A stretch of 64,000 nt of DNA. Source: Sipunculus nudus (Eukaryota; Annelida; Sipuncula; Golfingiida; Sipunculidae). Position 1 is the stretch's first letter, and the number at the start of each line of letters is the position of its first letter. Location: contig CM049309.1 of assembly GCA_026874595.1 (NCBI GenBank), forward strand, positions 67,314,926 through 67,378,925, written 5' to 3'. This document shows positions 22,486-32,900 of the stretch, one piece after another. Position numbers and translations under genes: made by a program. A model generated the notes under the pieces. That model was not told the origin of the DNA. It was given only the letters and a program-made list of their open reading frames with translations, and did no database searches.

Positions 22486-24878
22486 CATGTATGTATATAA
22501 TATTAGCAATGTATCTTTAAGATAATATACGTCCCCACCTTTTTTAATAAAATTGTTACACGAGTGCTTCGATGATCACTCTGGGTAAGACATGTCCAGT
22601 ACTTTCCCCTATATCACACGTTATTTCAGTGAGAGGACAATGGACCTAATGATGATTCTACAGAACAGTGACACAGGCGGGCTCATGTGGTGCGGGGTGT
22701 CTGGACGACAGCTCGGCAGACTACCACCCAATGAGAGCACAGTTCTGAATCTGACATTATTACCAGTCACTCCTGGGCTACAGGTGGGATGCCAACTTCT
22801 CCACTTGATGTTGTGGCTATAAATAACTTTTTGTCATGGGTGTGAAAGGCCAGATTTTTTTAATGGGGGGAGGGCATTGATCATTCTGCATCAGAATTCC
22901 TTAAATTGAAAAAAAAGGAAATTTAAAATTTTATACTTTTGGTCACCGGGTTAGTTAAATGCATTGAGAGCATATCCATGTGATGGAAAAAGACCTGATA
23001 CACCAGCAACTGATCAGCAATAGTTAGATAAAAAAAACATAGTTTAGCTGATTGCCTGCTCCGTTCTGTCAGGAAATGCTTATTTATATATGTGCACCAT
23101 AAATATAAGCAGGTTATTAAGTCTACAGCCCTGACACAATATAATTTGCTCCTGGTTTATTTTTATAATGCTTACTGGAGATTTAAGCTCAGCTTTAGGA
23201 GTCATTTCAGATTTGCAATTAAAGCCAGCTATTCACCTGCCTTATCTATAGAACTTACATGATTTCTGGCTGACTCTGTGTACATATCAATGAACTGTAG
23301 GTAATTACTGCTAAGAAAGGTTCTTATAACACCTCTGTGATATATGTATGACACTGTTTATCTAAACACAATGCATGTGAACAAGTTGGCAAACGACACA
23401 AATTATATAACCGAATGCGGTTGGTTGCACAAGTGCGGAAGTTGAAGGTCACAAATTGCAAAATGCCATGTGCAAAACTCTGGGTTATCTTGGAATTTTC
23501 TGGCCTATTTTTAATGCAAGCTTCAAGGGATTATCTTAAGTCAGTAGACGTTAGATATCCAAATAGGACCATTAAACATATGCTCATATATACATGTACA
23601 CATCTTTAATGTGAGTTAACATCATCATTTGACAGTTCAAATTTCATTCCAGCCTTCTACTCTCAGCTCCTCAACACAACATTCATAAACCAACAATTTT
23701 AAAAAGTCTGCCGTGACCCATTAATCAGACATTTTGAGTGTTACCACCTCCCAGCTTTGTGTAGACTGACGGTGATGTATCAGGTCAGGGATTTGGGATG
23801 GCTGTAATGCCATCTAGAACTTTGTACTAATGAGGTCTAGCTCCCCAGTCTCCTATATCTCCAGGCTTGGTATGAAATTGCCCATGTAGTTACAGCCCTA
23901 CTGTTAATGGACCAAGCTTTCTTTTGCGTTAAAGATGTACCAATAGATGCGTACACAACAGAAATCTCTTCAAGAACAATATAGTGAATATGATGGAAGT
24001 TGCCACTGTGATGGAAAGACCGTTATTGAAGACAGTTTTTACACTGCTTGCGCAATTGATTTATTTATTTAGAAGCTAAATTGGAACCAGTCAGGTTCTT
24101 ATCTGTCCTTATAGAAAAGTTGTTAAAACTACAAAGATTAGACTGGTTCCAGCTTCATTTTATAAGGGATAGTTATGGCTTCAGGAGCTTGGCGTCTGCA
24201 GTTATAATTGGTTATTGTGTGACTATGAAGTAAACAAATGACTGTTCTGGGTATCAGCACATAGTAGATTATTAATGTCCACAATAAATTATTATACAGA
24301 GTCACACTGTAGATTAATAATGTCCACAATACGTTTTTTTACAGAGTGTGACATTCATTCTGTGACATTCCTGGTATTTCATTCATTCTATAGACACCCT
24401 TGAAATACATTAACTACTGTTAACAAGGGTTTAGATTGTTTTGTGCAATTTCATTGACCAGTTAACATGAAAATTACTGCAGATGCTCATGATGCTGCCA
24501 TCTCGGGAGTAAAGAGTGCACTAAAATTTAACATTTGTTTACCCTGTAAAATCTAGAATCTGGATTTTGGTGCTTTTTACCCTGTTTAAAATCTTCAAAT
24601 GAAATTGTTCTCTAGTTATGAAGTTGCAGGTCTGAACACACATGAATACAAACATACAGCTAGATGTAATTACAGTACCCTTGCACTTCCACTCAGGGGG
24701 AGGGTAATAATTGGGACAGTAATTATTTACAATTAGTTATATAAACAAACTTGCTTTATTATTTCAGACTGTGTGTGGCCTGCGGCTGACAGACATATTT
24801 TTGAAGAGGACTTATGAACATGATGAAGTGGCTCAAGTTTATGTATACTCAAATGACTTGCCAGAGAGTCCAAAATGA
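1243..24878 (+). CDS. TRAPPC13: TRAPPC13 gene, 8 coding exons, 5' partial
   Basis: Trafficking protein particle complex subunit 13, a conserved non-catalytic subunit of metazoan TRAPP complexes, which act as tethers and Rab exchange factors in ER-Golgi traffic and autophagy. The eight exons join in phase (134, 73, 45, 131, 202, 101, 154 and 111 nt; 951 nt in total) to give 316 residues and a stop. With about 100 residues missing upstream this equals the family's usual ~417. Diagnostic stretches are [70 protein letters not shown] and [19 protein letters not shown], each close to the vertebrate protein as I know it. Every intron is GT-AG. The short segment between FYNAE and the next exon matches the vertebrate isoform lacking the optional SDLSSV-type insert. 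The gene converges with the SGT gene. Introns of 5.7 and 10.5 kb are largely repeats. The identification rests on family knowledge, not on a search. Confidence 0.95.
1993..2065 (+). CDS. TRAPPC13: TRAPPC13 coding exon
   Basis: Acceptor tttgtttcag, donor gtgaca. Encodes [18 protein letters not shown] and KFFKFQ after completing the split Ile codon; ends in phase 0. Confidence 0.95.
2565..2814 (+). repeat. Tandem array of copied exon 5' edge (53-bp unit)
   Basis: Five decaying copies lie directly upstream of the next exon, starting at about 2565, 2602, 2656, 2709 and 2762, with the true exon at 2815 as the sixth. Each unit contains a polypyrimidine tract, mostly an AG acceptor, and the first ~33 bp of the exon. 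The nearest copy still reads [11 protein letters not shown]. The spacing of the last copies is exactly 53 bp, and the oldest copy is shortened to ~37 bp. Confidence 0.9.
2815..2859 (+). CDS. TRAPPC13: TRAPPC13 45-nt microexon-like coding exon
   Basis: Encodes exactly [15 protein letters not shown]. Acceptor ttctacag, donor gtatgt, phase 0 at both ends. Only this last copy of the upstream array carries the full 3' part (FYNAE) and a donor, which identifies it as the functional exon. Confidence 0.95.
2860..8596 (+). other. Large TRAPPC13 intron (5.7 kb)
   Basis: AT-rich intron; 5560-6520 is the most AT-rich stretch. It contains a candidate MITE at 7523-8047. A TCAAGGTCA orphan-receptor-type half-site occurs near 3358. 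I see no coding exon in it. Confidence 0.7.
7523..8047. mobile_element. Candidate MITE with degenerate inverted ends
   Basis: The left end starts CAGGGTGCAATTCC and continues to a CCCATGTGGGA block. The reverse complement of the right end reads CAAGGGTGTATTTCC and reaches the same CCATGTGGGA block at a similar distance. The interior is non-coding. I see no clear target-site duplication. Confidence 0.5.
8597..8727 (+). CDS. TRAPPC13: TRAPPC13 coding exon
   Basis: Acceptor atcttcag, donor gtgagc, ends in phase 2 (AG). Encodes [14 protein letters not shown] then [20 protein letters not shown]. It aligns with the vertebrate TDEVFLEAQIQN segment. Confidence 0.95.
9014..10304. repeat. Diverged tandem dispersed-repeat units
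   Basis: Imperfect repeats of several hundred bp. The first copies share 'gacatgtacaaagatatggg' / 'gcatatacaaagacatgggt', 'tgaccttgaatat', 'ggattg(g/a)tccaaaaatc' and a final 'ggtggtgc(c/t)ac' motif. Later, shorter units at 9780-10290 share 'gtgcatatacat', 'cctccatcttgta' and GGTGGCGCCACCT, a GC palindrome. Open frames across them are not conserved between copies, so I treat the block as non-coding. Confidence 0.7.
10950..10964. promoter_or_regulatory. Perfect ERE-type palindrome (IR3)
   Basis: AGGTCATGGTGACCT equals the consensus AGGTCAnnnTGACCT bound by oestrogen-receptor-like nuclear receptors. That the motif is present is certain; regulatory activity is not shown. Confidence 0.5.
11103..11117. 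promoter_or_regulatory. Perfect ERE-type palindrome (IR3)
   Basis: AGGTCACTGTGACCT, a second satellite unit with an exact inverted AGGTCA repeat spaced by 3. Confidence 0.5.
12179..12193. promoter_or_regulatory. Perfect ERE-type palindrome (IR3)
   Basis: AGGTCACTGTGACCT, in a satellite unit near the right end of the array. Confidence 0.5.
12335..12349. promoter_or_regulatory. Perfect ERE-type palindrome (IR3)
   Basis: AGGTCACCGTGACCT, with a spacer different from the other three, so the arms are retained while the spacer drifts. Confidence 0.5.
12769..15819 (+). other. TRAPPC13 intron, no recognised features
   Basis: Part of the 10.5-kb intron. It contains a poly(G) tract near 12918. I see no exon, RNA gene or clear element; the frames at 13320-13616 and 15613-15975 lack conserved domains. 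Confidence 0.6.
15820..15930 (+). repeat. GAGTCC/AAGTCC minisatellite-like stretch
   Basis: Irregular hexamer-type repetition of GAGTC, AAGTCC and CAGGTC. A similar stretch lies at 18075-18216, on the far side of the intervening TIR element. Confidence 0.7.
16385..16460 (+). repeat. SINE 3' tail fragment
   Basis: Shares GAGCCATGGAGA, 'attagttataa' and 'tgtacaatccatgt(a/c)aaataaa' with copies at 18760-18980 (+) and 25465-25655 (-). It lies inside the TIR element. Confidence 0.65.
16604..16684. repeat. (TA)n microsatellite
   Basis: TA run with one TAAA interruption, interior of the TIR element. Confidence 0.95.
16775..16850. repeat. (TA)n microsatellite
   Basis: Uninterrupted TA run. The YIYIYI frames on both strands are artefacts of it. 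Confidence 0.95.
17025..17366. repeat. GA-rich low-complexity tract
   Basis: Purine-rich GAGA/GAAA tract containing a duplicated 'atttat(c/t)cgatata' block at about 17108 and 17237. The opposite-strand frame (leucine/serine/phenylalanine-rich) is an artefact. Confidence 0.9.
18019..18039. repeat. poly(C) tract
   Basis: A run of about 21 C, preceded by a T run at 17988-17998; a likely length-variable and error-prone site. Confidence 0.95.
18075..18216 (+). repeat. GAGTCC/AAGTCC minisatellite-like stretch
   Basis: Same irregular GAGTC/AAGTCC composition as 15820-15930. It may be the other side of an older element into which the TIR transposon inserted. Confidence 0.6.
18760..18980 (+). mobile_element. 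tRNA-derived SINE candidate
   Basis: The head resembles a tRNA-type promoter (GTCTAGTGGTATTA as a possible A box, GTGTTTGATTTCTG as a possible B box). The tail matches 16385-16460 and, inverted, 25465-25655. All copies end near AAATAAA. Confidence 0.55.
19218..19419 (+). CDS. TRAPPC13: TRAPPC13 coding exon (largest in window)
   Basis: Acceptor tctattacag, donor gtaggt. Completes a Ser codon, then encodes [20 protein letters not shown] and, further on, [19 protein letters not shown] ending SQLQRV. This is the most conserved segment of the protein. Confidence 0.97.
19762..21221. mobile_element. TA-flanked TIR element (mariner-like, non-autonomous)
   Basis: The ends are CCGTAAATCTTGTTTTTATG on the left and, reverse-complemented on the right, CCGTAAATCCTGTTTTTATC. 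Both abut TA. Subterminal TTTAT(A/G)GCCGCA(C/T)CC(T/C)GAGTT blocks recur at each side. The 1.46-kb interior has no long frame. It sits in the intron between exons ending 19419 and starting 21372. Confidence 0.75.
21372..21472 (+). CDS. TRAPPC13: TRAPPC13 coding exon
   Basis: Acceptor atttcag, donor gtaagt. Encodes [15 protein letters not shown] then [18 protein letters not shown]; ends in phase 2 (TG). Confidence 0.95.
21473..22629 (+). other. TRAPPC13 intron
   Basis: Intron of 1.16 kb. The only recognisable feature is a (TA)n run at 22417-22484. Confidence 0.8.
22417..22484. repeat. (TA)n microsatellite
   Basis: About 34 TA units preceded by a short CA run. Confidence 0.95.
22630..22783 (+). 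CDS. TRAPPC13: TRAPPC13 coding exon
   Basis: Acceptor tatttcag, donor gtggga. Completes a Cys codon, then encodes [16 protein letters not shown] and [13 protein letters not shown], ending in PVTPGLQ. Vertebrates have Ser-Glu-Arg-Thr after the first Cys; here Cys-Glu-Arg-Thr. Confidence 0.95.
22784..24767 (+). other. TRAPPC13 last intron
   Basis: Intron of 2 kb. 23418-23600 shares blocks such as 'cttcaaggg(a/g)ttatctt' with 18480-18560, a weak dispersed repeat. I see no exon. Confidence 0.7.
24768..24878 (+). CDS. TRAPPC13: TRAPPC13 terminal coding exon
   Basis: Acceptor ttatttcag. Encodes [19 protein letters not shown], then [17 protein letters not shown] and TGA. The family C-terminus ([21 protein letters not shown] in vertebrates, from memory) confirms frame and end. 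Confidence 0.95.
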   Translation, partial: TVCGLRLTDIFLKRTYEHDEVAQVYVYSNDLPESPK

Positions 24879-25093
24879 AAAACACTTCACCATATTTTAA
24901 CTCATCAATAGTGCAATGTTAAAGTCATTCCATGTTACATCACCAGTCAGGAAGATGGTTGCTTCATGCCTTCAGATGCATTAAAAATGCCAGAATTTTT
25001 GTGTGCTTTAATTAAATTCAATAGAATGCTACCAGTGCAGTGTTATGGAAATATTCCTCTAAGACTATACTTTGATATTTAAGTCATCACAGA

Positions 25094-25099
25094 AATAAA
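25094..25099 (+). terminator. Candidate TRAPPC13 poly(A) signal
   Basis: AATAAA 216 bp after the TGA; the first canonical signal downstream. Another lies near 26237. Confidence 0.45.
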
Positions 25100-25464
25100 G
25101 CAACCTTCAAAGATTTAACTATTCCTGAATGGCTAACACTTCAGTGAAACAAGCACAATTTTGAATATCAAGGGCAGTTCTAGGCATTTGATGTGCATGA
25201 AACTCCCTTCAGAATAACATTCTATGAAAATCTTCTGAAGTAAACCCATCCTGTTAGGTGCGCTTCATGTAACGCACCTTGCTTTGCATATAAAGCTTAT
25301 TCAACCATGCCAGTGTAGGGTTCAAGCTTTGAATCAGTCAGTCTTACATGATACAATGTTGAAGCGTTTATTAGTATTGTTCTACAGGCATTGATGCACA
25401 TGCCTTATTTTCCATTGCCAGACTCTCTTGATTTCAAATCCTGAAATGCATTTTGAGTAGTTAT

Positions 25465-25655
25465 AAACTTATTTTACATGGATTGTACCAGTCATAATAA
25501 CTAAGTGCAAAGCACTCTCCATGGCTTGGATAATGGTGTTTGGTAATTCGTAAGGGTGGAGGAATTTTCCAAAAACAGGAGAAAACCACCAGCCTTGGAT
25601 AAGGCCACTACAGTCCACTGTCATAGCCAGGCCAGGGATCAAAACCCAGGTTACC
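25465..25655 (-). mobile_element. SINE candidate (reverse copy)
   Basis: The reverse complement has a B-box-like TTTGATCCCTGGCC, a GGTTTTCTCCTG and CCTCCACCC middle region recalling conserved SINE central domains, and the tail shared with 16385 and 18760 (CCATGGAGAGTGC to 'tgtacaatccatgtaaaataa'... in two parts). It lies in or just past the TRAPPC13 3' UTR. Confidence 0.6.
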
Positions 25656-26621
25656 AGTGGGGTTTGTAAACATGCTTATTATTATTGTGCCAATGAATTG
25701 ATAATATCAAGGACTGGCCGTTTTTTCTTCAGTCAATATAATTAGTCGCATGTTCATGAAATTTATTATCTGTGATGATGTGTACACGTCAACAAATCAT
25801 AAATGCAGGAAAAACCTCAGAAATCTGGCAAAAATATCCAATAGGGAAGGCTGAACACAGAGTATCAAAACTGCAGTGATATCTTGCAATTTAATTTTCT
25901 GCTGAGGTGTATCAGCAAACTAACGGTAATGTATCCATGCTGTCAGATTGGCCTTTCAGTGTTGTAAATATAATAGAGTAGGAATATACAATTATAGATC
26001 AATAATTGATCATCCAATGCATTTGTTTTAAATCAGCAGACGATTAATCAAACAGCTGGTTCCTAACACTAATGCCTATGTTGCAAGAGATCTGCATACA
26101 GTAGTGGTATCTTGGAATAGAATGTTAAAGTTCATTACTTTTTTTAATACACTCCTTTGGCATTCACCTGCCAGGAGCGTGCTGTGTATGTGTCCCATCA
26201 TGCATCTCTCCCATGACCTCTTGTGTATGAAAACGTCAATAAAAATGTCATATTATTCAGGTTTTGTGAATTTGTTTATCAGATAAATGAAAGGTACAAG
26301 GTTTATTGTCTGCTAGAGCAGATGTCAGTCATAGCCAATTTGACTTTGCGGTCTTTTTTTTTGTCACCATGACCAAATGTACACTTTCCATGCAGCTTTA
26401 CTAGGATCCCTCCTGATGGCAAGTTTGATCTATCTAGGTCTAATAGCTGTACACAGGTACATTGACAAAAACCCATCACTTTAGCTCAGCATGACTGACA
26501 TCTAACCGAGCTTAATATAGCAAACCCTGTACACCATTTATTAGAGGCTGGTACTCTTTGAAAAACTTCACAGGATAAACTTTGATAAGTAAATACAGAG
26601 GCACACTTACAATTGTGTATC

Positions 26622-26627
26622 TTTATT
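26622..26627 (-). terminator. Candidate SGT poly(A) signal
   Basis: AATAAA on the - strand, 300 bp after the SGT stop codon. Confidence 0.4.
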
Positions 26628-26926
26628 TTTCCATCATCTCGGTGCATGTGCACAGTACAAACAAACTAAAAAATGCTATCTCATTAACAGTGAATCTCTC
26701 AAATGTATACAATACATACAGTGTTCTCAGGGATGATAATTTAACATGGTTGTTCAATATTTTACTATCACCAATCAGATGATAATTTTTACATTCATGA
26801 CCAATGTCTTCATATTCTTTTTAGCATTTAATGCTAAGTTTATATTTTGTATCTCTTGGGGGGTAAGGGGGTATAATTCTTGAACGGGTTGTTGTTTTCT
26901 AAGAAATCCAGATCATTGGTTGCTGT

Positions 26927-26964
26927 TTATCCTTCCTCTTCCTTGTGACCTGATTGGTCACCAT
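26927..26964 (-). CDS. SGTA: SGT exon 11 (terminal)
   Basis: Acceptor ggtttcag, phase 2 in. Encodes (D)[11 protein letters not shown] and TAA. The acidic C-terminus resembles the family in character only, so this is the least certain exon; a competing acceptor lies at 27338. Confidence 0.65.
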
Positions 26965-29900
26965 CTGAAACCGAATTATATTTATAATTAGATATATAGA
27001 TTAATAAATATTAATTGGCATTACTGGTATATAATAAATCCCAAGTTTAAACTACAATATATAAATAGTTTTCAATCACACCAAAATTAAGAATACAGGG
27101 GGAGAATTTTGGAAGAGAGGGGTATGTAAATTACGGTTAGGCCCTGGTACAAGGGTCCACAGCTCCAGGAAGTACTGGGTTTGACTTAAAAATTCAGAAA
27201 TATCATACAGAAAGAACATTACCAATTACCAAAAACATTCAGCTGCTGAATTTGAGGAATGGAGCAGTGAAATCCATTGGCTCCAGCCACGACAGATGGA
27301 GCATGCGGACTTGAGCTTGCTGAGCTCTCACTGGTCACCTGGGAAAATGCTGGTTAGAAAGCATGGGAATGAGAGTGCTTTTTGCTATTTCAGTATCTAT
27401 TCAGCCAGCCTCTCATATCATGGCTGGAGCAATAAGATATCATGGCTCAATTCCTTACTTTCAGCTAAATATTCACTGTAAATGGTAATCACTATGTTAA
27501 TTCTGTGCCTATCAAATGGGTGTAGTCAAAACTATTTGTGAGTTTTGTTAATGGCTTTTGAATCTCAATTCAAAAAGGATACATTTATTTATGACACAAA
27601 GGTCCTCCTGAGCTCGGTTTCATACCTTGAGTTTATGTATAGATAACATGTGACCTTGGGTTTTTTTTTTTAAATAATATTACTGATGATTTCAAGGGCC
27701 TGGGGGTATATATATACATGTATATATCCTTGGACTTCATTCCATTGTTAAGTAGTTCTGCTACACCAGCCTTGATGTAAAATTAAATCATTTTCACTTA
27801 ACTGCAGTCACCCCTGTATGTTCATAAAAACTGAACTGCTTAACTAAAATAATACATTTAAGCTTAACCCCTAACGAGCATTAAACTTTGCCCAGAACTG
27901 ACATTAAATATTACTACCTCCTCTCTATATCTATTTCACTGAAGAGAATTGTACCATCCACTTTTTTTTTAACAAGTTTCACTTCTTACCTTGCCTTGCT
28001 TGCTGTCTTAGTTGTTCTACAAGTTCTGGATTATTCTGTTGCATCTGCTGGGCTAACTGCTGCCCCCTGGTGATAACATGAGAAAACAAAATGTTCAATA
28101 GTTCCATTTATTTTTTTTACAACCAGCAAATATAATTCACTTTACCCTGTTACACAATGTATAAGATAAAGAAAACAATGCTTTCTTATCATGAATGCAT
28201 CACTTTGACACATAATAAAATACTGAAAATATAATTTTAAATTGATGTTAAAACATGCCTGTATTCAGCAATGTCATAAAAATGAGGATGTGTAAACCAG
28301 TGTTGCTCCTAGGCATGAAAAGCAAAGGGACATCAGGCCCCTTAATGTAATTTCTGGAGGACAACCAAAATTAGGTGGGGACAAGGTCTTTGAAGTAAAA
28401 TATAATCTTAAAAAATCTATGTAATATGAAAGAAGTATGTTTTGGTCATTTGGAAACGAATAAAAAAAATATTTTTTAAGTTTTACATGTTTTACATGTC
28501 ATCACTTTTAAGTCTTCATAAAATTGAAGGCAAAAGAATTCATGTCTCAGTATCAACCATTCCGGTACATCGATGTACAGATGGCAAACTGGTGACATAC
28601 AATCATGTTCATTGCTAATTGAGGAATCACACATCAACTGGTGCCATTCAAAGTGACAAATCAGTATTGAAACTTGTTGTGAACAACTCAATACAGATAA
28701 GGACATGCACATTTAGACAAGGGTTTATTCACCTTCGATAATTTTTATAAGGATAGATTATTCAGAAAGTCGGCTGTGCTTGGGTAAGTTGCCGTGGTCT
28801 GATGCAAATCTGTTGAATGTTGCTGCCGCCGTCACCATATTACACAACTGTTTGTATGAAAGTATGAAAGGAATAAATGTCTGAAATTCTGTTCCCAGTA
28901 AAACTAAAACCATGTCATTTATGCGCAGGCAATGCCTTGCAACAATGTTAGGCCTAAATGTCAGCCGGGAGAGTTTGCGGCCGGCGCTGCATTATTATAA
29001 TTCTTAGGCAAGTAACAAAAGACCAGAGATCACAATTTCTTTTAAAAAAAAATAAAGGATTCGAACTATTTATAACAGAAACTGAAAGTTTCTGTCAGTA
29101 TATACCTGGTTCCTGAAATTTTTGTGTTAGCCTATACGTATACGTAGCCGTGGAAACAATGTCAGCTTAACCGGGTAAATATGCTGCCGGGAGCAGCTTT
29201 ACCTACTTGTTTGACCAGTAACAAACATTTAAACGTCCATATTACTGGTCCAAGAAAATGTAAAACAACAAAAATGAAACAGTTGGGTTCTCCTAAGTTA
29301 TGACATTTTCATATCAATTATAACGCGAGAGTGAGTCATTCAGTCACAAGAAACATCGCACTCTCGGCGAAGTATATTCCCGGGCTCGGGCTTCTCTACA
29401 TACCGGGCAACAGAGAGGTCACGTGTCCATGCGGCTTGAATATTACGGGGAATTCCTATTCAAATGATAGTCATATGTCTATGATTCAAATTAAAAGTTC
29501 GATCCAGAATAAAAATATGCAAATATAAACAAGGCCTACAGGCCTAATGCGAACCTGTGCATATGGATATACACCAGGTATAACGCTTCAATGCTGAACC
29601 ACTACTTTTCATATATATGAACAATGCAAGTACTAAACATTTTGAACAAGAAATAATACACAAACATCACTGCTGAAATTCTGGCATGGGTGCACACAAC
29701 ACAAAAATTATTGTAGGTGGCACCACCAGTCTTGTATACGACAAAGCTATTTGACACGTATAAATATGCCCTATTTCAGGCTGATATATCAAATTCCTCC
29801 ATAGAATTAAGCAGGTACATACACTTTACAAAAGTCATTGTAGATGACGACACCTGTCTTGTGAACGAGAAAGCCATTAAAGACACATAGACAGGTCAGA

Positions 29901-32900
29901 ATATCAGGCCTTGAGTCTGATGCACCGGGCTGACCAGGCTTTGGTGAGAAAGGCTGTTGCCCCGAGTGTACTGTGACATATTACTGGCTCAGGCTACTGC
30001 ACTGAGTGAACTCTTGACCTGCACCTGGCTAGACTGAGTGCTTGGCTGCACTGAATGAACATGAGGTGATCACATGATACTCATGAGGTGATCACATGCT
30101 ACCCATGAAATGATCACATGCTGCCCATGAGGTGATCACATGCCTTGTGCTTGGCTGCACTGATTGAACTCTTGGCCTAAATCTGGCTGCACTGAATGAA
30201 CTCTTGATCTGTTGCCAAATCTGAAACAGTTGGCAGTTTCTCAACCTATTCAAGAAACATACACAATCTTGGCCTGTTATGTAACTCTGCTAAAATTTAT
30301 CCAACACAAACAATTTGAACAAACTTGAGAAGGCTCGCCTCTGGGATCATTTCTGTAAAATACTGAACAATTAGGCTGGACTCTTTACAAGAAGAAGAAG
30401 TTTTTATCAGCTTTTTCCCTGTAAAATCTAAGTAAATGCAGATAGCAAAAATAAGCTGAATCCATCAACATTTGATATGTGACTGATAATTGCATAAAAT
30501 TTGGGGGTGGTAGCTCCTGCTATTCCTGAGAAATTATGAATAATGTACAGATGATATGTAATATCATAAATCTACATTTTTTAAAAGCTTTTAAAAAACA
30601 TTCTTGTCAATATTTTCCATAGATTTTCTAAAATCTAAATGTCTAGAGGCATGATGTAATGGATGCTGATAAACTGGTGCTAGGCTAGATGTATCTGCTT
30701 CAAACAGCTAACATATATGGTAAAATGACTCAATTCAATCTTTATAATTCAGCCAAAATTCATTTTTTGGAACCATAAAAGACAATTATTATTAGAATGA
30801 TTCAGGGAATTATTCTTGCAAAATATTAAACAAACTGGCCTCAGTATCATCAGTCAAAAAACATTTTGTAGGTTTATAACTCATATGGGAAAATACAGCA
30901 AAATGGCAAAGTTCAGCTTCCCATAACTCAGCCAAAAATCATTGAACCAAAACCATTTGAACAAACTTGAATTATCAGCTTCTAAGGATAATTAATGTGT
31001 GAGATTTAAGAATTTGGCCAAGTGGTTTTTGAGAAGAAGATTTTTGTAGCCACTTAGCTAACATGGGCTGTCATGGCATATGACTAAATTCAGCTTCCCA
31101 TAACTCAGCCAAAAGTCACTGAACTGAGACCATTTGAACAAACTTGAATTATCAACATCTAAGGATAATTAATGTGTGAGATTTAAGAATTTGGCCCAAT
31201 GGTTTTTGAGAAGAAGATTTTTGTAGCCACTTAGCTTACATGGGCTGTTATGGCATATGACTAAATTCAGCTTCCCATAACTCAGCCATAAGTCACTGAA
31301 CTGAGACCATTTGAACAAACTTGAATTATCAACATCTAAGGATAATTAATGTGTGAGATTTAAGAATTTGGCCCAATGGTTTTAGAGAAGAAGATTTTTT
31401 GTAGCCACTTAGCTAAAATGGGCTGTTATGGCATATGACTTAATTCAGCTTCCCATAACTTAGCCAAAAGTCACTGAACTGAGACCATTTGAACAAACTT
31501 CAGAAAGCACTACCCTAGGATCATTTCTGTGCGATATTAAACAATTAGGCCATTTCGTTTCAGGGAAGAAGTTATTTTAGCTGTCAGTATGATACGGGCA
31601 CTGATGACCCCCGTACAAAAAAGGCCGATGCAGGTCGTGCCACCAATACCTCAATTTCAGATATGACTCATGTGACCTACATTGGCATAAAATTTGGTGA
31701 TGATAGCTCAAGCCATTTCTGAGATTGTAATTTTAGTATGCCTTTTTGGACAAATGACTAAGTTCAACTTCCTGTAACTTGGCCAAAAATTACCGAACTT
31801 AAACCATTCAAACCAACTTAAGAGAGATTGTTCCAGGAATCATTTCTGTAAATATTGGACAATATGGCTGAACAGATTTGAAGAAGAAGATTTTTTAAGC
31901 TTTTTTAGCATTTTCCCTATAAAATCAAAGAAAATGCAGTTAGCCAAAAAATAAGCAAAATCCGATAGAGTTTTTTAGATAACTAATTTTATGCATAAGA
32001 TTTCGTTATGCTAATTCTTGCGGTTTTCAAGATAGTTTGGGTTAACGTACAGACGACGGACGCCAGACGCCGGACGACGCCACACCATCGCATAAGCTCA
32101 CAGGTTCGCTAAAAAGAGCGGCTGTCGGTTGGCTGGTCTGCCATGAAACGGTGTCACGACAGACAAATACCCGTAGTTTGAGATTGTTAGAAAACCTGAA
32201 CGTAGTTGCTTTGAGCGAAATAATCATCTCAGCAATTGTTACAACGTCATCTGAGGCATTATAATGTAGTTTATGATCGACCTGGTATAATTCTAAACTG
32301 TTTAATGCTGTTGAGAACTGCTTGACATCATAACACGCGAACATTCAAAATGTCTAGGAGGCGAGTTTCCTACCATGCTTCATGGATTAACTTAAGGGGA
32401 AATGTCATAAAGATTGATCATGTCGACCGTGGGCGCACATTCTAAACTTCATTTAATCAAAAAAAATATATATATATATATCTGCTTTTTCATATTCCTT
32501 TATAAATGATTAAAATGCATCTTTATGTGAGATTATGTAGGCTTAACAACATCCCATCAAACATTGGACACTCGCTTGCAACTTTATTCAGACCACTAGA
32601 ACATTGATCTCTGTCAGAACATGCAACCCCTCCATGTGAATGGACCAACCCTGAGGTGATGCATTCTAGACATCAATGGTGTTACAATTGAACCAGTTTT
32701 ACAGCATGTGTATCATGTAATCCCGCATATATGGTTTTATCAGAGATCCCTACCGGAGGATTCCCGCAAATCTTTCTGAAGGGATAGATTAGTTTTGTTA
32801 AATGTAGACCTGAAACGTTTAAATTCTCATATAACTACGTTCGTTTTAGGGCTGCATAATTTAAACTTTTAGGGGACGCAAGTGGAAATAGTGCTTCCAC

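Larger units (their letters stand above)
24879..26926. other. Convergent 3' ends of TRAPPC13 and SGT
   Basis: 2 kb separates the two stop codons and must hold both 3' UTRs. It contains an AATAAA for each strand, a small hairpin and a SINE copy. There is no further gene. Confidence 0.75.

Noticed and set aside
32042-32344. 100-residue - strand frame inside the 4.7-kb TIR element, considered as a transposase remnant
   Set aside because: No hAT transposase motif is visible, and its start overlaps a GACG-rich repeat end.
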